Assembly (NCBI GenBank): GCA_022605405.1
Contig: JABYQQ010000001.1
Span: 2,108,001-2,172,000, forward strand
DNA: 64,000 bases
DNA from: Earliella scabrosa
Taxonomy: Eukaryota > Basidiomycota > Agaricomycetes > Polyporales > Polyporaceae
Direction: 5' to 3'
Shown in pieces: positions 35,287 through 47,257 of the stretch. The stretch's first letter is position 1. The number at the start of each line of letters is the position of its first letter. The translations under genes and the position numbers were made by a program. Under the pieces are notes generated by a model. That model was given only the letters and a program-made list of their open reading frames with translations, searched no databases and was not told the DNA's origin.

Positions 35287-36054
35287 CGCGGGGGGCGTTC
35301 GGCCGTTTGACTGCATCATCGGGCAGGGTCGGTCCATGAGAACGGTGTGCGGTCGATCCCAATATGCGGAAGCATTCGAGCACACTGCCATACATAGAGG
35401 CGCTCCTATCCATGACTTGCATTCTTGGTGTACAATCGATTAGCGAGTGAGTATGGTATGAGTGTAGGTTGCGATTGCCCACCTCTGGAACAATGTATGT
35501 TGCGCGTCCTGGTCGGATCTCCGGTGGGACGTGGCGGTGGGTTGAACGGTTGGCTCAGTTGAAATTCACGCAGGTTCAGCCAACGATGCGGTGTCCCAAG
35601 TAGAGCGGCGTAGGGGGACATTGAGAGAAGGCAGCATCGGTGGGCAGTAACGCTGGATGTTACCTCTTGTGCCTGGTTCGTCGTCCTCGCAGTTCCTGAT
35701 GCGCTCTGAGCTAATATTTGTCATGGCCAGTGCCATGCATTGCTTGTGGTCCTAGTGAGCACAAGGTCAGCTCTGCCGATTTCTATTCCACTACGCCTTG
35801 GTGCGAGAGTCCTGACGTACTGGATGTGCCTACTACGGTAACCTCGGGTATTTCCGGGCGTTGTAAATGACTCGATTGCGATTAGCGGAGGACCGTGACC
35901 GGTGCGTGTGTATTCCACCCTTGATTCCACCCGCGCCCATGCCTGTACAGCCACGACCGCGGCACACCCTGAGATGATCCATGTTAGATTGCAGTTTCTT
36001 TCGGGCATGTATGAGGCCTGCGGGGTCCGGACGGGCGGGTTCGGGTTCTCCTCG
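35287..36054. other. Intergenic, up to the Helitron
   Basis: No gene recognised. It separates the aquaporin cluster from the Helitron. Confidence 0.5.
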
Positions 36055-36085
36055 TCTATAAAGAATGGGACAGCGGGGCGTCTAC

Positions 36086-36106
36086 GCCATGTGCGGAGCA
36101 CATGGC
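36086..36106. repeat. Perfect 8-bp-stem hairpin near Helitron 5' end
   Basis: GCCATGTG and CACATGGC flank a 5-base loop CGGAG. The GCCATGTG string recurs twice within the next 40 bases. It may be a subterminal recognition structure for the transposase. Confidence 0.6.
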
Positions 36107-36143
36107 GCCCACGTTTTGCCATGTGGCTGCCATGTGTGCGCCT

Positions 36144-36222
36144 GCCGAGCTTGCGAGGCGGCGCCCCCTTCTGTGCCGAGCTTGCGAGGCGCCCCAGGTC
36201 TGTCTTGCCGAGCTTGCGAGGC
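36144..36222. repeat. Three copies of a 16-bp motif, period 31-32 bp
   Basis: GCCGAGCTTGCGAGGC occurs exactly at 36144-36159, 36175-36190 and 36207-36222, separated by unlike GC-rich spacers. A related motif (AGCCGAAGGCGA) occurs twice near the element's 3' end (about 42284 and 42320). Regularly spaced subterminal repeats of this kind are candidate transposase-binding sites. Confidence 0.7.
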
Positions 36223-36544
36223 TCCCTGCGCCCCCGGATCTTGCCGACCCTGCCACCAGGTGTTGCAAGTGCCGTTGATGTGTGCAGGGCCTAATTTTCG
36301 CGCAAGGGGAGCTCCCCTCAAAACGCGATATAGTGGACAGTAGTTTTCACGCCTCATGCGCGGCGCATGCAAACATGACCAAACGGTACCTTTTTCCTAC
36401 TACATGGGAGAAGACCCTGCCGCAAGTGTGATAAGCTTCCATCAATGTCCGTTGATTCCAGTCTTTACCGCATATTGATGGATTCTTACACCCTCTGTAA
36501 TGCCGTTCCAGAACTCTATCCTTATCACACCATCACACTATCAC

Positions 36545-36800
36545 TAGAAGCACATTAACGGCTCCTCCCTGCATCAATGTCAGCTATTGCTAACTATGTA
36601 CTATCTGATCACTTACTAACTTACAGTTTCTATGCTTAGTAGCACCATCCGAGCTCATCACACCATCATAACATCAGTAACATCCAATCAACGGCTTCTT
36701 CCCTCCATCAATGTCAGTTAGTAGTGTCTGCTTACAGTTTGATCACTATGCTAACTAACAGACTCAGTGCTTAATAGCAAAATCCGGCCTCACCACTTCT
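36545..36800. repeat. Diverged tandem duplication of about 125 bp in the Helitron leader
   Basis: Two segments share, in the same order, AACGGCT-C-TCCCT, CATCAATGTCAG, GATCACT, CTAACT and ATGCTTAGTAGC or TGCTTAATAGC. The first runs from about 36545 to 36665, the second from about 36675 to 36800. They lie between the terminal repeats and the Rep-helicase start and may be promoter sequence. Confidence 0.6.
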
Positions 36801-37012
36801 CCCTGTGGCTTTCTCTGTACTACACCTGATTGTAAAGTAAGTTGATGCAGTCAAAACTGTTATGAGCACTCTATTTACATCCATTTAGCCAATCAAACAT
36901 ATACTATCTACCTCACACCCCTTCCTCCACTTTCCATCTTGGTGAGTACATAACTATACAGTCTGCAGCACAAACGACAACATTATGACTGTAAACTACT
37001 TTAAGCATTCCT

Positions 37013-40000
37013 ATGCCTACCAACAACATGAACCCAGAAAATGCAAATTCAACTCAGAATCCTGAGCCGCAATCTCCGTAAGTCAATGTACATGTTAATA
37101 TAAATTTGAGATGTTTACATTTACAATACAGACAAACCCCAGAGAATGACCGTTCCAATCAGCGCAGCTCTGAGCGTGAACGTCGTCTACAGATGACTTC
37201 ACCTACAGACCGTCGAAATAGACAGCCAATGGAGTATAGACCTCCACCACAGCCAGAGTTTCATTTGGATAATAATCATGGACAGAGTGAATCAGATACA
37301 AATGCTGGATTTCAGTTACAACCTCCCTTTCATATTGGGCATCAGGGGAGAAGTAACTATCAATATGGGTGGCAGCAGCCAAATGGCATATCGGGAATGT
37401 ATCCTTTGGGGCAGAACAATCAGCAGCAGCCTTTGGCTGGACCTTCATCGGGGACTGCTTACCGTCGTAACCAGGAGCGTGATTACATGGCAGATTTGAT
37501 GACGAATTTCCAACAACGGCATGAGGCTAGAGTTCAGAACAGACGAAGTGGCAGAAGTAATCATGCTGAACCTCCGCAACCACCACTAGCCACTTATGCA
37601 CAAAATGGAGAACCAATCACCCAGGGAGGTGCATATGATCGTTATGCTGCACGACGGGCACAGAGACAGCATGAACGTGATGAGCAACAGCGCATTGAAG
37701 CAGAACAGCAGGCTACTATACGCCGTCAACAAGAGGAGGCACGTGCAGCACAACAGGCAGCTGAAGAAGCTGCAGCACTTCAGGCACAGGCAGCAGCAGC
37801 ATTACTGCAGCAGCAGCAGCAGCAAATGCAAGCAGCAATATTGGCTGCTGCACAACAAGCTGCACTTCAGGCAGCTATCCAGCAGCATACTCTTCCTCGG
37901 GGTCGCCGGTTATACCAGGAACCTTTACATAGACACAGACTTGGACCTATGAATATTGTGTGTCAGCATTGTCATGCCTTGCATTTCATAGAGGAAAGAC
38001 TTACAAAAAGCTCACTTCGTAATCCCAAGTTTGGAGTCTGCTGTCTACAGGGCCAAATTTCCTTGCCTATGCCCACTTTACCTCCACAGCCTTTGCGGAA
38101 CTTAATGAATGGTGCTGATCCACGTTCAGGAGAGTTTCGTCGTAACATTCGGCGTTACAACAATGCATTTGCATTTACATCAACTGCGGTGAAAGTGAAT
38201 GAAAATGTATTGAACACACCAGGGGCCTATTCTTTTATGGTTTATGGTGATATGTATCACCGCATGGGAGCTTTGATTCCTCAAGAGGGAAACACACCAC
38301 TTTTTGCACAATTGTATATACATGATCCCCAGGCTGCATTGGATGCCCGATATCACAATGCTGCAAATAATGCATTAGGACTAACTCCACTGAACCGAGG
38401 TATTATGAGTGATCTTCAGGATATGCTCATGCAAGTAAATCCACTTATACCATTGTATAAGGCCGCTCATGAGTGGTTCATGCAACAACCAGTGGAGCAA
38501 CGCAATACCTTAAGAGCAAGAATTATATTGCAGCAGGATACCGATATACGGCGATATAATCTGCCCACTGCTGATGAAGTTGCTGCAATTATTCCTGGCT
38601 CAGGGGAGAATGAAGACACTAATAGACATCGTGAGATTGCACTTCGCTTGCGTGGTGGTGGTTTGGAGACAATTAGTCATCTGAACCCACTTTATGCACC
38701 ACTGCACTATGTGCTTCTGTTTCCGTTTGCTGAACAAGGTTGGCATACTCAGATTCCAACTTTGCCAGGAGCTGGAAACAGTACACGGTCTAATAATGTT
38801 TCACAGCGTTGCTACTATGCATATGTGCTCCATCCAAGATATATTGAAGGTCAGGAGGTGCATTATTTGTTCCGGGGTGGTCGCCTTCTTCAACAGTATA
38901 TGGTTGATGCATGGGCTTCAGTGGAATCAAGTAATCTCTATTGGATTCGCACAAACCAAAAGCAGATTCGTGCAGATCTATATCAGGGATTAGTGGATGC
39001 TGTGAACGGTGCAGACCATGATGTAAATCTTGCCCAGCGTGGACAGAGAATTGTTCTACCTTCAACTCATCCCGGTAGCAGTCGTCACATGTATCAGCTC
39101 TTTCAGGATTCTATGGCTATATGCCGTAGATATCGTAAACCTGATATCTTTATTACAATGACTGCAAACCCTAAGTGGCCTGAGGTAGAAGCTGCTCTTT
39201 TAGAAATGGCTGGGGGAGATGAATCCCGCAAACAGCAGGCTGCTGATCGACCAGATATTGTTGCCCGAGTATTCCACTTGAAGAAACAAGCTCTCTTGAA
39301 ACTGATAAAGGATGGCTATTTTGGTCAACTGGACGCAGATGTGTACACCATTGAGTTTCAGAAGCGAGGCTTACCTCATATGCATCTTTTGATCTTTTTG
39401 AAAGATCCATATAAAGTTAGAGATGCAACTATGGTTGACTCCATAGTATCAGCTCAACTCCCTGATCCTGTTACTCAACCTTTGTTGTACTCTACTATCA
39501 CTACCTGTATGTTACATGGACCCTGTGACAGACGATGCAAAGCTGATGATGGAACTTGCTCAAAGCGTTATCCACGCAGTTTCTGTGAGGAAACCACAAT
39601 GAATGAGGATGGCTATCCAGTGTATGCCAGACCTGATAATGGTCGAACTTACACTAATGCCAGAGGACATACATTCACCAATCGTGATGTTGTACCTTAT
39701 AATCCACATTTATCAGCTATGTTTGACTGTCATATCAATGTGGAAATATGTGCATCAGTCAAGGCAGTGAAGTATATTCACAAGTACATATATAAGGGAC
39801 ATGATCGAGCAACATTAGAGGTTGGTCAAGTGGATGAGATCAAGCAATATATTGATGCCCGATATATTGGTCCTCCAGAGGCAATGTGGCATCTACAGGA
39901 ATGGCCAATGCATGAAGAGCTTCCTACAGTATACCGACTGCCAGTTCATATTGAAAATGAACAAACTGTTTTCTTCGATCCTGAAGAGGTCGCCGAGGAA

Positions 40001-42094
40001 GTTGTCAACAGAGTGTCATCTCAGAAGACTCAGTTAACTGAGTGGTTTACTGCTAATGTTCAATATGATGAAGCCAGGAATGTGCTTTATCAAGACTTTC
40101 CTGAACATTTTGTGTGGGATCGCAAAGCCCGCACATGGTCACCAAGAAAAGAGCGTAAGGCGATTGGACGGATGCACTTTGTACACCCTTCAGCTGGGGA
40201 GCGGTTTTACTTACGTCTGCTGTTAACAGTGGTCAAAGGAGCTAAATCTTGGGAAGAGCTTCGCATGTTCAATAATGAGCTCTATCCAACATATCAAGCT
40301 ACCTGTTTGGCCCGTGGTCTTCTTGAGGAAGATGGTGAGTGGAAACAATGTCTTAGTGAGGCTGCTGCAATGCAATCAGGTAGTCAGCTTCGCAATCTGT
40401 TTGCAATTATACTGCTATTCCAGCATCCTGCCTCTCCATTGGATTTGTGGGATCAGTTCAAACAGCATATTTGTGATGACCTGCACCATAAATTGATTGC
40501 CATGGACTATGAAAATCCCTCAGAGGATCAGATATACGATTACGGTCTCTACTTAATCAATCAGATTCTCATTCGGTCAGGAAAGTCCTTACTTGATTTC
40601 CCTCCAATGCCACTTTCTCTACTACCATGGGCAAACATTACTGAGAATCCATTGCTGCAACAAGAACTTGACTATAATGTTGATCAACTCAGACAACAAG
40701 TTGATATCAATTGTCAAAAGTTCAATGCAGAGCAAAATACTGTTTACACAACTGTCATGGATTCAATCAACAGTAATCAAGGCAAGACCGTGTTCCTGCA
40801 CAGTGCTGGAGGATGTGGAAAAACATTTGTGTGTAATACAATTGCTGCTTCTGTACGGTCTACAAACCGTGTGGCATTAGCAGTGGCTTCTTCAGGAATT
40901 GCTGCACTCTTATTGGTGGGGGGTCGTACTGCTCATTCGCGCTTCAAAATTCCTATACCTATCCATGGTGATTCAACATGTCGTATATTGCCGGATAGTG
41001 ACTTGGCAGCTGTGTTACATGAGACAGCTATCATTATATGGGATGAAGTGCCTATGCAGCATCGTCACACTATTGAGGCAGTAGAGCGAACTCTTCGTGA
41101 CATTCTTGGTAATAATCTACCTTTTGGTGGTATTACTATGCTGTTTGGTGGTGACTTCAGACAGACTTTGCCTGTGGTTCCTCATGGGACACGTTCACAT
41201 ATTGTTGGTGCTACTTTGTGTCGATCTCCTCTTTGGCGTAATGTTGTTATGCTTCAATTGACTCAGAACATGCGTCTTGAGCAATCTCCTGAGACCATTC
41301 ATTTTGCAGAGTGGTTACTACAAGTTGGTGGCGGAACGAATTGTGATAATGATGGACAGATCGAACTACCAGCCAATATGGCACTGCCCTTCAATTCTGT
41401 GGATAATCTCATTGCTGCATTATATCCTGACATTGGTGTACCAGACAAGCCAGATCAGTATTTTTTGGAACGCACCATTCTATCAGCCAAAAATGATGCA
41501 GTGGATGACCTAAATCAGGCCATCTTGGATTTGTTGCCTGGTGAGGAACAAGTTCTTCATTCAGCTGATAAAGTGACTGGAGGTGACAATGGACACTATC
41601 CAATTGAATTCTTGAATTCTATCAAGGTGTCTGGCTTGCCACTTGCACGGTTGGCTCTTAAGCCCGGTTGTCCTCTAATGCTTCTAAGAAATCTTGATCC
41701 ACAAAATGGCCTCTGTAATGGTACACGGATGATACTGTTGGAGATTCGTTCTCGAGTTTTGCGATGTCGCATTCTGGGTGGTGATCATGCAGGAAAGGAA
41801 GTGTATATTCCAAGAATCACAATTGAGCCATCTGCAGAAGACCTTCCTATTCCACTTAGCCGTCGACAGTTCCCAGTCAGACTGGCATTTGCAATGACCA
41901 TCAATAAATCGCAGGGACAGTCAGTTACTCATGTTGGTTTGGATTTGCGAACCGCAGTGTTTGCCCATGGACAGCTGTATGTTGCATTGTCCCGCTGTAC
42001 ATCACCTATACGTATCAAGGTGTTGTTTGCTGAGGATAAAACTGATATGAGGACTATGAATATAGTCTATCAGGAGGTTCTGCCCCTATTGTAG
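37013..42094 (+). CDS. Helitron Rep-helicase (rolling-circle replication initiator plus PIF1-type helicase)
   Basis: The single protein that nicks, unwinds and moves the element. Exon 1 37013-37077, a 54-nt AT-rich intron, and exon 2 37132-42094 give 1675 aa. In order: a Gln-rich low-complexity N-terminus with a predicted coiled coil (about residues 195-270); a possible zinc knuckle CQHCHALHF (about 300); the Helitron Rep domain with RPDIVARVF (about 728), HUH motif PHMHLLIF (about 770) and the two-tyrosine motif KYIHKYIYKG (about 902); then a PIF1 helicase with Walker A GGCGKT (about 1250), IIWDEVP (about 1322), FGGDFRQ (about 1368) and C-terminal NKSQGQS (about 1618). No stop or frameshift breaks it, so it could be active. 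There is no separate RPA-like or endonuclease gene. Confidence 0.93.
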
Positions 42095-42335
42095 TTATAT
42101 CTCTTCTGTACTTTTTCCTCACATCCTTCTCCACACCTACCTCATTTATCTATTACACCTCCACCATTCAAGTTGTATTATTACCGAACTTATGACTGAA
42201 ATCCAATAAGTTATTGGCCTTTTTCAGTTTAGGGCAGGCTCCACATTGTTAAGTACTACACTCCACAAGGTAAGTTAATGCAAGCCGAAGGCGAGCTATA
42301 TAAATTGAAGCAACCGCGAGCCGAAGGCGAAGCAT

Positions 42336-42350
42336 CGTGGCAAAGCCACG
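42336..42350 (+). repeat. Helitron 3' terminal hairpin
   Basis: Perfect 6-bp stem with a 3-base loop, 9 bases before the CTAG terminus at 42360-42363. In Helitrons this hairpin is the transposition terminator. Confidence 0.85.
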
Positions 42351-42363
42351 GGTACGAGACTAG

Positions 42364-43618
42364 TTCTCGTAATGCTCCGTCTGTGTCCCCACCATCGAGG
42401 ACGTGGCCCAATAGCAAGCACAGCACATGTGCGACCTGGGTGCGCGACCCCGGTTTGGACATAGTGCGAGGTTGGCCATCTGGAACGCGTCAGCAGCGGC
42501 GAAGTAGGAATGATAGAGCACAAACGCACAAGAAGCCTAATCCGGATCTATATGCACACGGCGGCTCGGACGACGTACTACTCCGGCGATCCGACCCTCC
42601 TGCTCGGAAGGGGCGCTGACAGGGGGGAAGGGTGCCTTGTTCTTGTTCTTCAATGATGAGCACATTGTGAGAACAGGCTTGAGGCCGTGGAGGCGCGGCA
42701 TGCCGCCGGTGCGCCGATTCTCCATTGCGGTCGCACTCCGTGGCCGCGGCCAGCGGTACCAGTGTCGACACGGACCTTCTGCTGGAGAACGTTACACGAG
42801 TGCCCGTCCACTTGTTGCCCGAGCGCGAATACGCACCAGAAAGGGAAGGTCTAGGAAGGAACGCTCGGAGAAGCTGGAGAAGCTGTATCACAGATACAGC
42901 CTCGTGTCAACTACGGCTTTCGAACCACTGGGCGCCTTGGGCGCTAGTGGCTATCGCGATCACGGGACTAGAACGCGACGCGTTTCTGGACGCGTCATAC
43001 AGCTCCTTAGCTATGTTTCGCCGCCACCGAGAGTCTTGAAGACATACGGAAGCTACAGGAGGACGCCATATGCATGTATGGCGGACGTGGTCCATGGTCC
43101 AAAGGGAGTACAAGAGGCGCACGGCCTCCATCACAATCACTCCAGGGATTGGCTCCATAACGCCGGATTTCACGGAGCTGTTCGACGGCCGCCGATGGAA
43201 TTGAAATACATTTTGTCGACGAGGTCTAGAACATGCTCAAGAGCATGCACACGATGGCGATGCGCCGGAGTCAAAGAGAGCACAGCCGGAGAGCGATGGA
43301 CTGACACGGTTCGATATGATTCGATGTTCACTACAGAATATTCTACACTATGTACGGAGTACGCGAGAGGGGGTGGTGGGTCGTGACAGGTCCGAAGATA
43401 GCGTCCTAGCGGGGAGCACAGATGATACAGCGACGAGGATTACAGCTACGACAGCGGGGGGTAACATAGGGACCTGGTATCAAGAAAGGGTTCAGTCCGA
43501 TAACAAAGTTCACGAGACCGGGGACAATTGCTGTGACAAGAAAGCGACGGTCGAGAGCGGCGAAAGCGATGAGCGAACGATAGCGGAGAGGGACTACGAC
43601 GTCTCCGGTTCTCGAGGC
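42364..43618. other. Host DNA after the Helitron, no gene recognised
   Basis: GC content returns to host level at the CTAG end. Minus-strand frames of 88-133 codons exist, but none resembles a family and I do not call them. Confidence 0.45.
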
Positions 43619-43984
43619 TCATGCGTAGCCACGCGCCCTGCGGTCGGAGATGAGTGCGTTGAGGGTTTGCCGTGCGGCCTCTTCCTTGACTACGGACTGG
43701 CTCGGGCCATACGCACGGCCGTACTCAACTCCCCTGACTGTGATAGGAAAAGACGTCAGTGAGTGTCGATATCCTCCGCGAGACATCCAAAGCAACGCAC
43801 TGTAAGCTATTGCGGTCCATGACGGTTGGTGGAGCGGGCCAGTTTGGTAAACTTCCCAGGTGAGAAGACGAACGCCCCCGTTAGCTTGGAGGTAGTTGTT
43901 CAGCTGCATACGCCAGTCTGCAGAGGAACGGGTGAGCACGTGAACTCGACATGACATTGAGAACTAACGGTAGGACTCGGCCAT
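43619..43984 (-). CDS. Solo double-stranded-RNA-binding domain protein
   Basis: Three exons on the minus strand: 43984-43969, 43917-43801 and 43737-43619, with introns of 51 and 63 nt. They splice in phase to 83 aa, nearly all of it one dsRBD. Visible signature: start MAESYHWRMQLNNYLQ (helix 1), LTWEVYQTGPLHQPSWTA (strands 1-2, with the GPxHxPxW core that contacts the RNA minor groove), IRGVEYGRAYGPS (strand 3), and the C-terminal helix with KEEAARQTLNAL (the KxxAxxxAL binding helix). There is no catalytic domain. Binding to dsRNA is a strong inference; its role (RNA silencing, editing, antiviral) is open. It lies 1.3 kb from the Helitron end on the opposite strand. Single-domain dsRBD proteins occur in basidiomycetes but are poorly studied. 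Confidence 0.82.
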
Positions 43985-45836
43985 CGCAACCTTCAGTTGA
44001 GATAAGAGAAGAGTGTGTTGTGCGGTGGTGGTGGTGGTAGTGGTGGAGGTGGTGTGCAGTGGGAGATGGAGTCAGTCTGCAGAATCTCGCCAGTCTTATA
44101 CCTATCGAATTGACCGGTAGACGAGGACGTTCACAGAGCCGTGAGTCACAGTGTGATGCACAGCATAGACCTTGTCATTCAGTAATTCGGCGGATCCGGA
44201 GGATAGATACTAGGACGCACCGCAGGACATACACTATTGACGACGGAGGAAGCGCGTCGGCGGTCAATACAGCAGATGATGTATGTGTGCGAGCTTGATA
44301 AATGAGGCAGCATTGTCCGGGAAGGACTCCCAACGCAGTGACATCAGCGGACGCGCAGCGGGCTGCTGTGCGTCGGGAGGGGGCGGCTGGGAGATTGAGT
44401 TAATGGAGGTATTTTGACCTTGTATGTCCTCCTCTCGCCAGGAAACTATCTAGCCAGGTCCTAGGATGAGTCAGTTCTTCGGTGGGGGCCTGCGTTGACT
44501 CGACACCCGACGGCGCGGGTTCCATCAACGGTTCCAAGCACGTGCTTTTGCGCGGAGTCATGTCGAGGATGTGTCCCAAGTGCGAGTTGGACAAGTGTTA
44601 CGACTGCGAGGTGTTACACGTACCTTAACTCCGTGTCCGGAGTAGGCTTCGTCGTGGCATATGCGTCATCGCGTCCCAAAGTTACGGGCGCATCGCTGGG
44701 CGCCGATCCGTTGGCGGCCGGTCGGCGACATGGTCGTCTCAATGAACCCCTCTGTAATTTTCCCATGACAACCACTCAGCGGCCGTGAAGCCATTCACCG
44801 CGAGCCGGTGCGAGCCTCAAGGACTGAGTGCACAGAATGGAGGAGGCTGAACCTGTGTAGGAGTCAAAGTCAAACCTTCGATCGCATCGAGTGCAGCCGA
44901 AGGCCCGGACGGCGGCGCTCGTTCATGTCGATCCGACTGTGAGATGCACATGTCAAAGAACACGGACCATATCCAGATGTTGACCGGTATTTGGTTTCTG
45001 TCATCGCGAAACGAAAGTCACGGACAGACTTCAATTGGCCGAGGAGCGGGTTTTGCACTTGCTGCGTGGAAACACTTGAGGTTGAAGGACGACTGCGCGG
45101 TGGCTCTCGGCTGAAGGTCTGATGTCTCGTCTCAGTACATGGCCGCGCAGCAGGTTGAGCGAGCGGAGCGCATGGTTCTATCCCGGAGACGGGAGCTATG
45201 GAGGGAGAGACGGAGAAGTGCATTTGCTGGCGTAGGTTGTAGTTTGGGTCGAAGGACTGGAGCGCGTAGCGCAAGTGACTTGGTGCCGACCGATCCCGCG
45301 AACACCGGCAACTAGATTAGATTAGATAACCACGTGGCCGGCATTGTACTTCGGCCCACAGTGGCTTCAGCGACCGACGGACCGAGGTCGACGCTTTTTG
45401 TCCACCGCCCTCACATTTCCCCTCCACTATGTCCTCCTGACAGCCGGGCGCCACCACCTCGAGCAGCACCTCCTTCTGAGCAGTGTACATATCCTACGCA
45501 GCCCAGCCTCACAAAGCCTCGTCCAGGTACGTCGCAACACACAGCTCGACACGCTCGCCCCCAGCACTCCCTTGACGAGTATCGCTTGCAGCGACCCTAT
45601 CACCCCCCTCGACTGTGTCCCCTTTACTCCGCATATCACACAGCTACCTGTCAGCGCATCTACTATCCATCTACTCGTCTCACTAGCGGCGGAACCTCAT
45701 CCCCATCAAACTCGTCGGATTCACTGTATCGTCAAGTGTTTGGATTTTGGGTGTGGCATCCTAGTACGTGCTACGTCGTCCTACAGCTCTCTGCCCATCT
45801 GAAACACCTCTCTTACGACATCGTCAGTATAACTGC
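43985..45836. other. Intergenic, no gene recognised
   Basis: A GGT/GTG microsatellite lies at about 44024-44055, directly upstream of the dsRBD gene. Frames up to 172 codons near 45334-45852 are Pro/Ser-rich and out of phase with the next gene; I read that part as its leader. Confidence 0.45.
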
Positions 45837-47257
45837 ATGCTGCAGTCGATGACAATGGACCAGTTCGACAACATCTTCCCGATAGTGGGGTCTCGCCGCC
45901 CCATTCTCATCCCTGCTTCCCAAGACGACTCTTCGTCTTCCTCCAACCCACCCACCCCGCCCTCAACTGTTGCTACGCAAGCATCGTCTGTCACATCGTC
46001 TTGCAATCGCCGTAAGCCCCGGACTGTATTCAAATCGCCCTCCGCGGACGAGCCTGGGGAGTGGGAACCGTTTAATTGTAAGCGCCCATAATGATGCAAA
46101 ATTTGATCACGTGAGACCGCGTTTAATGATCGCGTCTTGCAGCTACAGCGCGCAAACGCGCGACTCCTCCGTATCAACGTGTCGCACCGCGTCGGGCCTC
46201 AACTTCCACCGACACGTCGGGCTCCTCAGCCAATCCCCCTTCTATGTGCTCGAAAATGGCTATTCAGCCCAAACCTCCGCTCCTCCCGCTCTACCATCCT
46301 CTCGGTCCGCTGGCACTGTCTCTGCCGAAGCTGGATCCGGGATTATTCGGATTGCCTAGCTCTTTGAGCATCGATGACGCCGAAGATCCTGGCGATGGGG
46401 AGTCAGGCCAGACGACGCGCGCCCGACGCGCAGCACCTAGGGCCGATGAAGACGATGCCCAGTCAACCGGCACGCCCAATGGCACTCCCCAGGACGCCCC
46501 TGCGAAGGAGCGCAACCCCAGTCCTCGCAAGAGGCGTGGGGGCGGTGCAAAGCGAAAGCGGAAGGACGCCGACGATGCGGATGGTGTCTTCCCCCCTCCA
46601 CCGAAACGCACCCGCAATCCTAGAGGCGCGGCAGCGAACAACTCCACGCCGGCTGCACCGTCTCCGCTGGTCGGGCCGGCAGTCGTCGCCTCGGACTTGG
46701 TTGATGACGTCCCTGAGAACAACGGCGAAGCAGAGGAGGAAGCTCAAGAAGAGCCGCAGGCGCCAAAGCGTAGCTCGCGAACGAGGAAGCCCCGCACTCG
46801 GCCGGCGAAGCGAAGGGACTCCAGCGGCAGCGCGAGCACGGCGACATCTGTCTCCGTCTCTATCGCAGCAACGACGAAGGCTGCGGCCGATGTCAACGCA
46901 CCGGGCCCAGTCGAACCCATTGAGAACGAGGCGCAACCTCACAAGGAGGCAGTCAATGGAGTTAATGGGCATGTGCCGGATAGGCGCGAGGAGGAAGAGA
47001 CGGGGGAGACCCCGGCTGCTGCCCCCACCCCTTCGCAGGACGTCGTGCCTCTGCCAGAGGAAGTACCCCGACACCCCACGCATGTCATTACAGCGGCTCG
47101 ATCGAAACCGGACAATGTAGACGCTCCTGTGAAGGGGCCGCAGCCAGGCCCGACCCCGCCACCTGTTCCCGCACCACCCCCTCCGGCCTCGTCGCTACCC
47201 CCCGCACCAGCGGCGCCGCAGAAAGAGGAGCGCGAGGAGGGTGAACTCAGCGACTGA
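45837..47257 (+). CDS. Disordered basic and proline-rich protein, probably nuclear
   Basis: Two exons, 45837-46077 and 46143-47257, joined in phase by a 65-nt intron, give 451 aa. A second in-frame ATG at 45849 is an alternative start. I recognise no domain. It begins with an ordered-looking stretch (MDQFDNIFPIVGSRRPILIP), then Ser/Pro-rich sequence, two strongly basic clusters (RKRRGGGAKRKRKD and RTRKPRTRPAKRR) that look like nuclear localisation signals, an acidic stretch, and a poly-proline/alanine tail ending EEGELSD. Such composition is common in chromatin or RNA-associated proteins, but no function should be assigned. Confidence 0.7.

Larger units (their letters stand above)
36055..42363 (+). 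mobile_element. Helitron, apparently full-length
   Basis: Rolling-circle DNA transposon. It stands out from the host by its low GC and by carrying one long Rep-helicase gene. The 3' end is textbook: a perfect hairpin (42336-42350, stem CGTGGC/GCCACG, loop AAA), ten bases later CTAG at 42360-42363 (the CTRR rule), then host T at 42364. The 5' end is less sure; I place it at TCTATAAAG (36055), which fits the TC rule and lies just before GC-rich subterminal repeats, but the preceding host base is G rather than the usual A. There are no terminal inverted repeats and no target duplication, as expected of Helitrons. Confidence 0.88.

Noticed and set aside
36055..42363. Terminal inverted repeats or target duplication around the Rep-helicase gene
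   Set aside because: None seen, which agrees with a Helitron rather than a cut-and-paste transposon.
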